Source of the DNA: Budorcas taxicolor
Lineage: Eukaryota; Chordata; Mammalia; Artiodactyla; Bovidae
Length of the DNA stretch: 64,000 nucleotides
Reading direction: 5' to 3'
NCBI RefSeq assembly: GCF_023091745.1
Contig: NC_068910.1
Location: 54,051,272 to 54,115,271 of the forward strand
Part shown: positions 12,058-24,330 of the stretch, piece after piece
Layout of the letters: every line of letters begins with the position of its first letter
Position numbering within the stretch: position 1 is the first letter of the stretch
Notes under the pieces: model-generated
The model's database searches: none
Told to the model about the DNA's origin: nothing
Seen by the model: only the letters and a program-made list of their open reading frames with translations
Translations under genes and position numbers: made by a program

Positions 12058-13120
12058 CTGAGCCTTGTGAGCTATTTGCAAATTTTGGGGGTTAATCCCT
12101 TGTCGGTCACATCATTTGCAAATATTTCTCTCCATATGTGGGTTATCTTTCGGTTTTTGTTTACTGTTTCCTTTGTTGTGCAAAAGCTTTTGAGTTTAAG
12201 TAGTCCTATTTGTCTATTTTTGTTTTTATTTTCATTACTCCAGGAGATGGGTCAAAAAAGATCTTGCTGTGATTTATGTCAAGGAGTGTTCTATGTTTTC
12301 CTCTGAGAATTTTATAGTGTCTGGCCTTACATTTATATCTTTAATCCATTTTGAGTTTATTTTTGTGTATGCTGTTAGGATGTGTTCTAAGTTCATTCTT
12401 TTACATGTAGTTTCCCAGCACCACTTATTGAAGAGACTGTCTTTTCTCCATTGTGTATCCTTGCCTCCTTTGTCATAGATCAGGTGACTGCAGGTGCCCT
12501 GGGTTTTCTCTGGGCTTTCTGTCCTGCTCTGTTGATCTATATTTCTGTTTTTGTGCCATACTGTCTTGATGACTATAGCTTTGTAGTATAGCTTGAAGTC
12601 CATAGCCTGATTCTTCCAGCCATTTTTCTTTCTCAAGATTGCTTTGGCTATTTGGGGTCTTTTGTGTTTCCACATAAATTATAAAATTTCTTGTTCCAAT
12701 TCTGAGAAAAATGCCATTGGTAATTTGATAAGGATTGCATTGAATCTGTGGATTGCTTTGGGTAGTATAATTATTTTCACTATATTGATTCTTCTGATCA
12801 AAGAACGTGGTATATCTCTCCGTCTGTTTGTGTCATCTTTGGTTTCTTTCATCAGTATCTTTATAGTTTTCCAAGTACAGGTCTTTTGCCTCCTTAAGTA
12901 CATTCATTTCTAGTTACTTTATTCTTTTTGTTGCAGTGGTAAATGGGGTTGTTTCCTTAACTTCTCTTTCTAATCTTTCATTGTTAGTATATAGAAATGC
13001 AACAGATTTCTCTGTGTTAATTTTATATCCTGCAACTTTGCCAAAATCATTGATTAATTCTAGTAGTTTTCTCAGTCATCTTTAGGATTATCTATGTATA
13101 GTATCATGACTTTTGGTTTT

Positions 13121-14619
13121 GTAAGCACAATTTATAATGGAAGTTCGTAAGTAACTCTGATCTTAATTTTCCTCCTGTATCTTGAGTGATAACTCATCTG
13201 AGCGGAATGGCCACGGCACAGTGAAAAGGGAGAGGGAGGAGAGGGAGGCCGATGCCTGTATAAGACCCAGGACAATGAACACCACTCACCAGGAACAGGA
13301 AGAAAGCCTCAGATAGAACAACGTGGTACAATTAAGAAAGGCAGAATGAAGGCTGAAATTTCTGATAGGGACATAATCTCTCCCACAAATATAATCATTA
13401 GACCATGTGACTCAGACCTTGAGAAACAGCTGAGGCCACAGCTTAGCTGTTTAAAGGGAAAGAGAATTAGTCTTGAAGAGGCCTCTCAAGAGCATTTCAG
13501 CACTGATCTCCAGTGAGGGAATCGGACAATCCTTTTGATGCCCTGTCTTTAGGGCCAGCCTTTGTGACAGCAGTAAATTAAAGAGTCAAATTGGAGAGAT
13601 CCCTTATAAAATAGCCTGCTGTGTGGGCCTTATTTCCCTGGCAAGTGGGTGTGCCCTGGGAAGTGCAAAGCTGTCAGGTAGTGAACCTATTCCTGACACT
13701 GGGACATAGTTGAGAGAGCCAGGTTTTCTGAAACCCACAGCAAGATAGATGAACGGCTTATGATTTTTAAAAATGATTTTGTACCCTTTTTTTTGGGGAA
13801 AAAAAAAAAAACACCTCTTAGAGCATACATAGATAATCACCTTTATTGAAAAGAAAGAAAACATTGGGGGTCACGTCATCACCACTGATGTGGAACCCAG
13901 TGAGGGGGAGGCCAGTAAGGCAGAGAAAAGGAGACTTTTGGGTGGTGCCACACCCAGGTAGCTGCTGAAGCCTAGATACAGACCATTGCTGGAGTTAAAA
14001 TAATGTCATCCAGAGAACAGAGGAGAGATAGCTGATCAAGGCTGTAAGACCCAGAGCAACGAGCAGAGCAGAGACTAAGTGAAAAGTAAAAATTAGACCC
14101 TCTCCAGGAGATTATCATCCACACCTGACTGATGTGAATTTTGCAAATTATGCCCTATTTTCTCTTTCATGCACCTTCCTCAACCTTGCGTTTTCTTATG
14201 AATGCAAATTAGTTACATAGATATTAAAAGTTCATTTATACTAAAGTGCAAATGACTATCCAAAGCTGATAGGTACCCTCATTTGGAAGAATAAATTTTA
14301 CTTATCCAAAACAGTAGAAAAAGAACTGAGATAGTTGGAAACTCTCCAATACTGGTGCATATCTAACCAAAGGGGGAAGAACTCTAAGGACAGAAAAACT
14401 GAGAGAGTTGGGTCATTAGAGAACAATCAGAGAAAGGAGACTAGAGCCAGAGAGGGAACAGGCAGAGTTCCCAGTATGGACTGAATTAATGGGTAGCCAA
14501 TTAGAAATAACAGCTGTAAAACAGAAAATCCAAATTACCACATTTGTCATTTCTGTATCAGAATTCTTGGAAAATATCCAGTGAATCAGATAAGGTGATT
14601 GAAAATTGCCATGGGCTCT
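13121..14619. other. Unassigned flank sequence
   Basis: I found no gene or clear repeat in this 1.5-kb stretch. An A-run at 13799-13812 and short A/T runs break it. Diverged LTR or L1 remnants cannot be excluded. Confidence 0.45.
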
Positions 14620-14809
14620 TTTTTTAAAAATATCTGTTTATCTGTTTGGCTGTGCAGGGTCTGTTGTGCACACAGGGTCTTGGATCTTTGCTGTGGCATG
14701 TGGTCTTTAGTTGCAGCGTGTGAGATCTAGTTCCCTGACCAGGATCAAACCCTAGCCCTGTGCATGGCGAGCACGGAGTCTTGGCCCCTGGACCACCAGG
14801 GAAGTCCCA
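14620..14809 (-). mobile_element. CHR-type SINE
   Basis: Antisense CHR: tttatctgtttggctgtgc, agatctagttccctgaccag, gcctggaccacc-type ending ccaccagggaagtccc. Confidence 0.85.
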
Positions 14810-15954
14810 AACTGCTTATGGGTTCTGCTGGTGAGAATGAAGTATCTCAATGCATGCAATCCCAAATTCATATACTTATGAAGTTCTCTTTCTGAGCTGT
14901 AAACAACTCTGCTCCAGTTCTGACCGTTAACCATTCTCTCTTGGCAGCAAGGCATCAACTGACTCAGCACTCATGTGGAATATTTTGTGAATAGTTTTCA
15001 TTTGGTGGGCTGAACCACCAGTGGAGAGGTATGCTGATGGGGGTGTCACTTGATTCCATCTTCCTTTTCATCGGGGGGTGGGGGGGAGATGCTGAAAGGA
15101 GAACAAAACCCAAACATGTCCTCTTATTTTTTTCAATACTCTTCAGTTCACAAAGCATAACACAAAATACCTTATCTGAACCTTAAAACAGCATCCATAT
15201 TTTTCCAGTGAAAACACTGGGGCTCCGAGAGAGAGGGTTGGTTTCCTCCATGGCAAGGAAGAGGCAAAGCTGCACGCACACGGAAGTCCTCTGGACCCCA
15301 GGTGCCACTAAGCCACAGCCCTTTGAGCTCCCATCCCCAAACATTTGTCCAGTGAAATCTGTTATAAGCAGACTATTTGATATGGGAAGCAAAATACAGA
15401 ATTCTCCTTCTGTCTGACATCTGCCAATTCACTAACACCTGTCTCTAAAAAATGAATGATGTTCATAAATGATTATGAAGAGACTATTAGGACTTAAACA
15501 CTGTCTATTGCCACTGTAATAGTCATACGTATGGGGCTGTGCTAGGCACATAAATCGGGCATGCTTTTATAGCCAGAAATAATTTACTGCATAATGTCTG
15601 CCAGTAAATTCGAGCATATGATGATCCTAAATGTGTCTCGTCAGGAAGTAAACCATTCAGCTGTAGAAAGGGCATGATAACTATAAATAAAAGTACCTAC
15701 CTTGCATCAGGATGAATCTCCGTGATCACTTCTTTCCTTTGGGCTCCGGTCCCATTGTAAATGGGGAGTCTTGTGGGGAGAAGGGGAGAAGCCCTTGGTT
15801 TTGCTTCAGTTCTCCAAGATTCACGAGCTCACGGTTATCTGGAATGAAGTTTTCACAATGAGCTTTCTACCTGTCCAGAGATACTTAGGTTTTTGTGTGT
15901 CGTTTCAGCATGTTGAATGTCACTCCCTGTGCTTAAGAGTAGGAACTTGCCTTT
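14810..15954. other. Unassigned flank sequence
   Basis: There is no recognised gene or transposon. A G-run cluster (ggggggtgggggggag, about 15074-15089) could fold as a G-quadruplex. Confidence 0.45.
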
Positions 15955-16183
15955 TATCCATCCTGTATATATTCATTTACATCTGCTAATCCCCGAATCC
16001 CGATCCTTTCCGTCTGCCTCGCCCACCCCAGAACCACAGCTCTGTTCTCTACGTCTGTGAGTCTGTTTCTGCTTTCTAGATAGGTTCATTGGCGTCATAG
16101 TTTAGATTCCACACGTAACTGGTATCTGACAGTATTTCTCTTTCTCCTGACTGACTTTGCTTAGTACGGTAATCTCTAGGTTC
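15955..16183 (-). mobile_element. L1 3' UTR fragment, antisense
   Basis: It contains tctacgtctgtgagtctgtt, gattccacacgtaactggta and ggtaatctctaggttcatg, the usual antisense L1 3' UTR order, diverged. Confidence 0.75.
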
Positions 16184-17467
16184 ATGTTTGTTTTTATTTT
16201 CAAAATTCTGCACTCTCTGGAGTGGAGGGTTGGGGTTTCTCTGTTTACTGCTTTTTGGTCTTCTGCTTCAGGCAAATTTGTGTTCTTTCTTCAGTAGTTT
16301 CAACCTACTGAGATCGACTCGAATGTTAAGATTAATCCGAAAAGAAACATCAATACGTGGCAGTACCTTCTGTCTACAATGCCTCTCTTTCCTATGACTG
16401 GGGAGTACAAAGATACATTATAGATTTCCTGGAGAGTGGTCTTTTCTTTTTTTTAAACTTTGTAGAAACCAATCCTTAGATCTGTGGATAAAAGCTTTAA
16501 TGTCCACGGACCCCCTTTCTTCCTCGGAAATTTGTGTCTTGAAAAAATTCTTCAGATGAGAACATAGGTTGGCTTATATTTAGAGGCAGAGAAGGGCTCA
16601 AGTTAGGAGGCTGAGAAACTCTCTGAGTATTAAAAAAAATAGCCCACAATTGTGTCATTGTTCTCTCACATGGGAGAGCAGAGAGAAACCATATCCTCCC
16701 CAACAGATTGTAGCAAAAAGAAAGTCACAATTTTCAGTTAAAAGGTTTCCTTGGATAGATGTTTTTCTTTATAGGAATGCTACATTGTTTTATCTTATTT
16801 TACATCTCTCGCATATCTTGCCTGTTTCAGTGGTCTGCCAGTCTGGTTATAAAGGCTCAGCCACTGGGAAGCTGGATTTTGCACACCACTTATTAATAAA
16901 GCTGAATTGAAGTGACTCCAGTGAAGAACATTCAGCAGGAGACTGGGCTCCAATTCCATCACCATCTCACAGTGTGACCCCGGGAAAGCCTCCTCCTCTT
17001 TCTGGGTTTCGTTTTCCTTTTCAAGAAAATGCTAAGATTGGCTTCCTCTTGTTTCCAAGGCTCCATGGAGCTCTTCGTCAGGTGGCAAGTTGAAGGGGAT
17101 GTCGTGGATTGTCATTACTGGTGGCTTTCTACTGCAGGTGCCTTCAGCATTCATCACACCCCCTTCATATCGCTGTATCTTTCTATGGATTTTTTTAACC
17201 TGGGGCATTTGTTTCGTGGCCCTTTAGGAACCTCAACATTGTTGCAGAAAAAATGAATATCTAGATTGTTTCTTTCTTTAGCAGTAACACAGCAGGCATT
17301 TGTATTGAATTTTCAATTTATAGAGGATTTTCACATTTGATATCTCATTTATCCTCAGACACTCACTGTACTGTAAACTGAGGAGAGTGTGTGGAAGAGA
17401 CACTGGCACTCCTTTCTAAAAGGTCTGGGAAACCTAACAATTTGAGCAGCTAATAAATATGCCCGTA
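16184..17467. other. Unassigned flank sequence
   Basis: I see no recognised gene or repeat. Open frames here are short and lack domains. Confidence 0.45.
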
Positions 17468-17560
17468 GACAGACATCCATCCATCCATCCACCCATCCTT
17501 CCTTCCATCCATCCAGCCATCCATCATCTGTCCTTCCTTCCATCCATTTGTCCTTCTGTT
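17468..17560. repeat. (ATCC)n / (TTCC)n microsatellite
   Basis: Imperfect tetranucleotide repeats built from catc, cttc and cagc units occupy about 90 bp. They create an artefact minus-strand frame rich in Gly, Trp and Asp. Confidence 0.9.
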
Positions 17561-17639
17561 CTCTGACATAGGGAACATATTCCCCAACATGAGGGTGACC
17601 CTTGACCTCATCTATCTTTTTTTCCTTCTTTTAAAAAAT

Positions 17640-18229
17640 TTGCTTAAAACTTTTACATTTAATAAAATTCACTCTTTTTTGGTGGACAGTCTATGAGCTT
17701 TGACAAGTGCATAGAGTTCTTGTATCCACCACCAATCCTCATAAAGAGCAGTCCCATCACCCCCACCTCCCTCCAGAAAAATTCTCTCCAGCTACCTCTT
17801 TGTAGTCAGACCCCGGCTCCACCCCTACCTCTTGGCAACCACTGATCTGTTCCTTGTCCCTATAGTTTAGACTTGTCCAGAATGTCCTACAAATGGGATC
17901 CCAGTATGTGAGTCTGGTTTCTTTCTCTTAGCATAATGCATTTGAGATTCACTTGTGCGGTTGCAGGGATCAATAATTGCTCTCCCTTATTGCTGAGTAG
18001 TTGTTCCTTGTATGAAAGTATCAGTTTTGTCTTGTTTTCAATTCATTCCCCAGTTGAGGGACAGTTGGGTTGTTTCCGTGTTTTGATGCTTATGAATAAA
18101 GCAGTGGTAAACATTCGTCTAGAGGTTTTATTGTGAACATGGGGTTTTGTTGCACCGAGATAAATATCCAAAGTGGGATAACTAGGTTGTGTGTTGTTTT
18201 TGTTGTTCTACTTGCTTACTTATGTATGT
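17640..18229 (-). mobile_element. Old L1M fragment, antisense
   Basis: Antisense L1M 3'-region words run in order: ttttggtggacagtctatga, cttggcaaccactgatctg, gacagttgggttgtttccg, aatatccaaagtgggataac. It is highly diverged. Confidence 0.7.
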
Positions 18230-18690
18230 GTTTATTTTTTAAATAACATCAATTTATAATATTATATGTTTCATGTAGGCAACATTGTATTTCTACTTCT
18301 GAATGCCCCACGATGTACTCCCCACCAAAAATTTGGTTTCCATCCTGTATACCGATTTCACCCTCCCTTCCAGCCCCCGCTTCCCGCCATGGTGGCCATC
18401 ACTCTGCTTTCTGTATCCATTTGTTTGTTTTTGTTTGGTTTGATTTATTCATGAATTTTGTTTTATTTGTTGTTTTTTTAAATCAATTCTTTTATTGAAG
18501 TGTAGTTGATTTACAGAGTTGTGTTAATTTCTGCTGTAAGCAAAGTGATTCAGTTATACATAGATATACATTCTTTTCAAAAATATTCTTTTCTATTATG
18601 GTTTATCATAGGATATTGAATATAGTTTTCTGTGCTGTATAGTAGAACCCTGCTGTTTGTTAGGTTTTTTTTTTTAATATTACACACATT
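18230..18690 (-). mobile_element. L1 3' UTR fragment(s), antisense
   Basis: The second half is clear: ttattgaagtgtagttgatt, tctgctgtaagcaaagtgat, tttctgtgctgtatagtag. The first half (18230-18480) is L1M-like and less certain. A T-run sits near 18665. Confidence 0.7.
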
Positions 18691-18699
18691 GTTAATAGT

Positions 18700-19080
18700 A
18701 ACCAATAAACAATCTATAACAGGAATATAAAAGAGTTTTATTTAGCCAAACTGAGGACTATAGCCAAGAAAATAAACTCTGAGGAAACTCTGAGAAACTG
18801 CTCTGGAGAAGCAGGGTTTTCAGCACAGTTTTATATCTTGTCAGAACGAAGAACATCAAACAAGGCAGGGATACATTCCTTCAAGGTTTCAGAACAACAG
18901 GTCAGCATGTGCACAGTGAGTGAGCATGGCCTTCGTGCCTGGGAAGCAAGTCTTATCACCAAAGGAGAACCAGCATTTGCGTCCGAGCAAAGGAGGCATT
19001 TAATCTTTATTTTTAACACGGACATTCTTTACTTCTAGTCAATGCGCCCTTTCCTTTAGTAATTAAAGAAAATGTACAAT
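18700..19080 (-). mobile_element. LTR-like fragment, antisense
   Basis: aaaagagttttatttagccaaactg carries a reversed AATAAA signal, and the text around it resembles a retroviral LTR 3' part. There is no coding potential, and I cannot name the family. Confidence 0.35.
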
Positions 19081-19437
19081 GTATGTTTAGTATTCCAAAA
19101 TAGGTTATTTTAGTCAGCATAAAATTTAAGTGAACTCATGTTTTATTTTTATGTTCGCTTGACATCCTTATAAGTCAATATGTGAAAATTTCTTTTATTA
19201 TACATGTGAGTGAAATCATACAGTCTTTGTCTTTCTCTGTCTTATTTCACTTGATAAGTGTAACTTTAGAAAAACTGCCCAAATGTTTCCCAAAGTGGTG
19301 GTCCTATTCTTACCAGCAATGTACAAGCATTCCAGTTACTCTAATTCTTCACTAGCACTTGGTATCATTAGTTTTTTTGTGGTGTGAGTGTGTGTGTATA
19401 TCATTGTACTTTTAATTTGCATTTCCCTAATGACTAA

Positions 19438-19641
19438 TGGGCTTCCCTGGTGGTTCAGACAGTAAAGAATCTGCCTGCAGTGGGGGAGACTGGGATTCGA
19501 TCCTTGGGTCGGGAAAATCCTCTGGAGAAGGAAATGGCAACCTACTCCAGTATTCTTGCCTAGAGAATTCCATAGACAGGAAATCCTGGCAGGCCCTGTC
19601 CGTGGGGTGACAAAGAGTTGGACGTTACTGAGCAACTACTG
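19438..19641 (+). mobile_element. Bov-tA SINE with TSD
   Basis: It has the full order gcttccctggtggttcag (tRNA-like head), gggattcgatccttgggtc (B box), then ttcttgcctagagaattcc and the BovB-like tail. atgactaa at 19430-19437 and 19642-19649 is the target-site duplication. Confidence 0.9.
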
Positions 19642-19870
19642 ATGACTAACGATGTTGAGCGTCTCTTTACGTGCTTATTTACTATCTGTATGTCTTATGT
19701 GATGATTATTAAAATCTTTCACCATTTAAAAAATAAGGCTGTTTATTTTCTTAGTTCTACATTTTGAGAATTCTTTACTATTCTGGAGACAAGTCCTTTC
19801 TTGGATATGTGACTTGCAAATATTTTCCCCAGCCTGTGGCTTGTCCTTTGATACTCTTTGTAGTGCCTTA

Positions 19871-20054
19871 AAAAAGAATATTTGTTTATTTGGCTGTGCC
19901 AGGTCTTAGTTGCAGCATGTGGGATCTTTTAGTTGCCAGCACGCAAACTCCTAGTTGCAGCATTTGGGATCTAGTTCCCTGACCAGGGATCGAACCTGTG
20001 TCGCCTGCATTGGAAGTGAGGAGTCTTAGCCACTGGACCACCAGGGAAGTTCCC
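19871..20054 (-). mobile_element. CHR-type SINE nested in L1M
   Basis: Antisense CHR: tttatttggctgtgccaggt, tagttccctgaccagggatc, ccactggaccaccagggaag. Confidence 0.88.
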
Positions 20055-20279
20055 TTATCAGTGTCTTTGCAGGGCAAACTTTTTTCTGATAAAGTCTAAT
20101 TTTCCATTTTTAACTATGGATCATGCTTTCGATGTGGTATCTAAGAACTATTTTCCTGATCAGGTTCACAAAGGTTTCTCCTATTTTTTTTCCCTAAAGT
20201 TTAAAAGTTTAACCTTCCACACTTTGGTTTATGATCCATGTTGAGTTAACTTTTGTATAAGATGTAGATAAGTTTCATA

Positions 20280-21945
20280 AAGATGGGCTCGATAGAAGGA
20301 CAGAAATGGTATGGACCTAACAGAAGCAGAAGATATTAAGAAGAGGTGGCAAGAATACACAGAAGAACTGTACAAAAAAGATCTTCACGACCTGGATAAT
20401 CACGATGGTGTGATCACTCACCTAGAACCAGACATCCTGGAATGTGAAGTCAAGTGGGCCTTAGAAAGCATCACTACGAACAAAGCTAGTGGAGGTGATG
20501 GAATTCCAGTGGAGCTCTTTCAAATCCTGAAAGATGATGCTGTGAAAGTGCTGCACTCAACATGCCAGCAAATCTGGAAAACTCAGCAGTGGCCACAGGA
20601 CTGGAAAAGGTCAGTTTTCATTCCAATCCCAAAGAAAGGCAATGCCAAAGAATGCTCAAACTACTGCACAATTGCACTCATCTCACATGCTAGTAAAGTA
20701 ATGCTCAAAATTCTCCAAGCCAGGCTTCAGCAATACGTGAACTGTGAACTTCCAGATGTTCAAGCTGGTTTTAGAAAAGGCATAGGAACCAGAGATCAAA
20801 TTGCCAACATCCGCTGGATCATGGAAAAAGCAAGAGAGTTCCAGAAAAACATCTATTTCTGCTTTATTGACGATGCCAAAGCCTTTGACTGTGTGGATCA
20901 CAATAAACTGTGGAAAATCCTGAGAGATGGGAATACCAGACCACCTGACCTGCCTCTTGAGAAATCCGTATGCAGATCAGGAAGCAACAGTTAGAACTCG
21001 ACATGGAACAACAGACTGGTTCCAAATAGGAAAAGGAGTACGCCAAGGTTGTATATTGTCACCCTGCTTATTTAACTTATATGCAGAGTACATCATGAGA
21101 AACGCTGGGCTGGAGGAAGTACAAGCTGGAATCAAGATTGCCGGGAGAAATATCAATAACCTCAGATATGCAGATGACGCCACCCTTATGGCAGAAAGTG
21201 AAGAGGAACTAAAAAGCCTCTTGATGAAAGTGAAAGTGGAGAGTGAAAAAGTTGGCTTGAAGCTCAACATTCAGAAAACGAAGATCATGGCATCTGGTCC
21301 TATCACTTCATGGAAAATAGATGGGGAAACAGTGGAAACAGTGTCAGACTTTATTTTTTGGACTCCAAAATCACTGCAGATGGTGAATGCAGCCATGGAA
21401 TTAAAAGACGTTTACTCCTTGAAAGGAAAGTTATGACCAACCTAGACAGCATATTCAAAAGCAGAGACATTACTTTGCTGACTAAGGTCCATCTAGTCAA
21501 GGCTATGGTTTTTCCTGTGGTCATGTATGGATGTGAGAGTTGGACTGTGAAGAAGGCTGAGCGCTGAAGAATTGATGCTTTTGAACTGTGGTGTTGGAGA
21601 AGACTCTTGAGGGTCCTTTGGACTGCAAGGAGATCTAACCAGTCCATTCTGAAGGAGATCAGCCCTGGGATTTCTTTGGAAGGAATGATGCTGAAGCTGA
21701 AGCTTCAGTACTTTGGCCACCTCATGCGAGGAGTTGACTCATTGGAAAAGACTCTGATGCTGGGAGGGACTGGGGGCAGGAGGAGAAGGGGACGACCGAG
21801 GATGAGATGGCTGGATGGCATCACGGACTCGATGGACGTGAGTCTGAGTGAACTCCGGGAGATGGTGATGGACAGGGAGGCCTGGCGTGCTGCGATTCAT
21901 GGGGTCGCAAAGAGTCGGACACGACTGAGCGACTGAACTGAACTG
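20280..21945 (+). mobile_element. BovB LINE (RT half) with TSD, nested in L1M
   Basis: This is a 1.67-kb sense BovB, 5'-truncated. Frame 20311-20994 (227 codons) encodes the N-terminal RT region (VKWALESITTNKASGGDGIPV; RKGIGTRDQIANIRWIM) and frame 20927-21436 the RT core with intact YADD (21167-21178). A 2-nt loss near 20925 relative to the copy at 37.26 kb separates these frames. Further shifts follow near 21360. aagtttcata (20270-20279) and aagtttcgta (21946-21955) form a 10-bp duplication with one mismatch. Confidence 0.95.
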
Positions 21946-22010
21946 AAGTTTCGTATATATATTTTTGTGTATGAATGTTCAGTTGTTCCAACAAATGTTT
22001 CAATCATTTG

Positions 22011-22362
22011 TTGAAAAGATCACCCAGGTAGGCTCAGTGTGATCACAAGGATACTTGTAAGAGGGACGCAGGAGAGTCAGAGTCAGAAGGAAGTGAGATG
22101 ATGGAAGCAGAGGTTGGTGTGAGGCCATTGCTGGAGGGGGCCATGAGCCAAGGGATACAGGGACCCCTAGAAGCTGGAGAAGGCAGGGAGCTGCTTGTCT
22201 CCCAGAGCCTTCAGAAAAACACATGCTCCTGTCTGCCAACACCTTAATTATAGCCAGTGAGACCTATTTTTTGATTTCTGATTGCCGTAATAATTTTGTG
22301 TTGTTTTAAAGCCACTAAGTTTGTTGTAATGTCTTATGGCGGGAACAGGAGACTAATACAGG
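22011..22362 (+). mobile_element. MaLR (MLT1-like) LTR fragment
   Basis: The order of gtgatcacaaggatacttgt, gccatgagccaagggatac, gaagctggagaaggcaggg, gccactaagtttgttgtaat and ending gactaatacagg is that of an MLT1-type LTR in sense orientation. Confidence 0.6.
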
Positions 22363-22629
22363 AGGCACCACTGAACTGTGCTTGCCCTTCTGTCAAAAGT
22401 CAATTGGCTATTCAGTAGTTCTATTTCTAGATTTTCTATTCTGTTGCATTTTTCTATGTGCCTATGCTTTTGCCACTGATATATCTTTTTTTTTTCTTTT
22501 AGTCTGCCCTGAATTCTGTTATTTTCCCTGCTTCATAGCTTCAGGACATGGAAAATTTCGTCAGCGGTAGCAAGAAGGAAATAACGGAAATAAACATCAG
22601 AAAATGACAAGTTTCAAGGTATCCATCTG

Positions 22630-23830
22630 TCGTAGTTATCTACTGCTGGGTAACAAATTATCCCAAATTTAGTGGCTTAAAGTAAAAAAGTCTTATTGTC
22701 TCTCAGTTTCTGAAGGTCAGGAATCTGGAAGTGGCTTAGCTGGGTAGTTTGGCTCAGGGTCTCTCATGAGGTTGCCGCCAAGCTGCGTGTCAGGGCTATA
22801 CTCGTCCTGAGGCTTGGCCAGGGAGCACCTACGTCCAAGGTCACTCATGTGGCGGTCAGCTGGCCTCCAAAGACTTGCTTCCAAGATGACTCACATAGTG
22901 GCTGGCATGCTTTAACTCCTCTCTGTAGGCTTTCTGTGTGTCCTAATGACATGGCAGCTGGCTTCTCTAGTGTGAGTGATGAGAGAGACAGAGAGAACAT
23001 TCACCTAAGACAGGGAATCACTGCCTTTTTATAACATAACCTTGGGCTTGATGGCTCATCACTTCCGCCAATGTTTTCTGCACTAGCAGTGGGTCACTAA
23101 GTCCATTCCACACCGAAGGGGAGAGGAGTTAAGCTCCACCTCTTGAGAGAATTAAAAAAAAATTTATGTTGTTATTTAGCTGTGCTGGGTCTTAGTTGAG
23201 GCATGTGGGATCTAGTTCCATGACCAGGGATTGAAACTGGGCCCCATGTATTGGGAGTGCAGAGTCTTAGCCACTGGACCCAGGAAGTCCTATTAAATTT
23301 GTAGACTTAACTTTGAAACCACTATAGTCTGGCCACAAGTTATTTATATTCCTTCCACATGCAGAACACACTCATCCACAAGGACCTTGGAGACTCTCCT
23401 CCCATCACTGCACCAGCTTGAAGTCCAGAATCATGTCCTCTGAGTTGGGTCTAGGAAAGGAGACGGTGATTGGGGTAGCTCCCTAATAAGATGAGCTCCT
23501 TGAGTTCATTCCTGCACCCTGTACATCTGGAGAAAGGTTGTCTGCCCTCTCCCTCCTCCACAGTGGTCAAAAGACACCAGACACAGGATAACTCCCCTGA
23601 TACTCTAGTTCAAAAACGGCGAATGGGAGGCAGGAAGGCACCAGTGGTCCACAGCGATTCTAGACTCCAGTCAACAGGTTGTAAGCCCATTGCAAGTTCC
23701 TTGATTGCTTCTCTCGACCTGGGAATAATCTTCTGAGGCCCCCGACTCCTCCTCCAAACCCTTGGTTCTGCCTCCCCATTGACCTTCCCTCTTCATAAGA
23801 GGTAACGTGACTTTGCTCTGTTTTCCTAAC
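22630..23830 (-). mobile_element. Ancient mammalian interspersed repeat, split by a CHR SINE
   Basis: It starts gttatctactgctgggtaac, then ggcttagctgggtagtttgg and gacatggcagctggcttctc, and appears to continue after the CHR as ggccacaagttatttatat. I recognise a mammal-wide repeat read antisense, LTR-like, but not its family; the right end is uncertain. Confidence 0.5.
23156..23290 (-). mobile_element. CHR-type SINE
   Basis: An antisense CHR inserted within the older repeat: ttatttagctgtgctgggtc, ccatgaccagggattgaaac, ccactggacccaggaagtcc. Confidence 0.85.
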
Positions 23831-23869
23831 CCCTGTTCATAAAGATTTCTTCTATACTTTTCCTTTTAA

Positions 23870-24169
23870 AAATTTTATTTATTTATTTACTTTCGGCTGC
23901 GCTGGGTCTCCATGGCGTTGCGCGGGCTTTCCCTAGTTGCCCCGAGCTACTCTTCTTTGCGGTGTGCGGGCTTCTCACAGCAGTGGCTTCCCTTGGGGAG
24001 CACCGGCTCTCGGTGCCTGGGCTTCCGCAGCTGTGGCGTGCGGGCTCAGTAGTTGCGCTGCATGGGTTTAGCTGCTCTCCAGCGTGTGGAATCATCTCAG
24101 ACCAGGGATCGAACCCGGGTCTCCTGCATTAACAGCTGGATTGTTAACCACTGGACTGCCAGGGAAGTC
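23870..24169 (-). mobile_element. CHR-1-type SINE
   Basis: An antisense long-form CHR of about 300 bp: tttcggctgcgctgggtctc, gtggcttcccttggggagca, gatcgaacccgggtctcc, ending ccactggactgccagggaag. Confidence 0.88.
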
Positions 24170-24330
24170 CATCCTATGCTTTCTTTTAAAAGTTAACATT
24201 TTTATGTTTCACCTTTTAGCTTTTGATTACTTTTGAGGTCATTTTTGAATAAAGTGTGAAGTATGGGTTTCTTGATTTTTTTTTTGCATATAAATGTCCA
24301 ATTGTTTCAGCACTGTTTTTTGTTTTTAAA
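24170..24330 (-). mobile_element. L1M fragment, antisense
   Basis: gaggtcatttttgaataaag, then gcatataaatgtccaattgt and tttcagcactgtttt match the antisense L1M ORF2 region also seen at 53880-53970. Confidence 0.6.

Larger units (their letters stand above)
10280..13120 (-). mobile_element. L1 LINE, antisense, carrying two later insertions
   Basis: This is a 5'-truncated L1 read from 3' UTR (10280) into ORF2 (to about 13120). Minus-strand frames encode L1 ORF2 C-terminal text, for example KKWAEDLNRHFSKEDIQM (11740-11649) and FNKWCWETTCKRMNLEH (12400s). A BovB (10509-10977) and a Bov-tA SINE (11750-12057) interrupt it; the L1 reading continues exactly across both. Multiple frameshifts make it inactive. 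Confidence 0.92.
19130..22010 (-). mobile_element. Old L1M, antisense, with three later insertions
   Basis: Antisense L1M text continues across pieces 19130-19429, 19650-19870, 20055-20279 and 21956-22010 (attttccccagcctgtggc; atgatccatgttgagttaac; gaatgttcagttgttccaac). The gaps are a Bov-tA SINE, a CHR SINE and a BovB, all younger than the L1M. Confidence 0.75.

Noticed and set aside
17355..17543. Minus-strand frame with a Gly-Trp-Asp repeat
   Set aside because: It is produced by the (ATCC)n microsatellite and has no other support.
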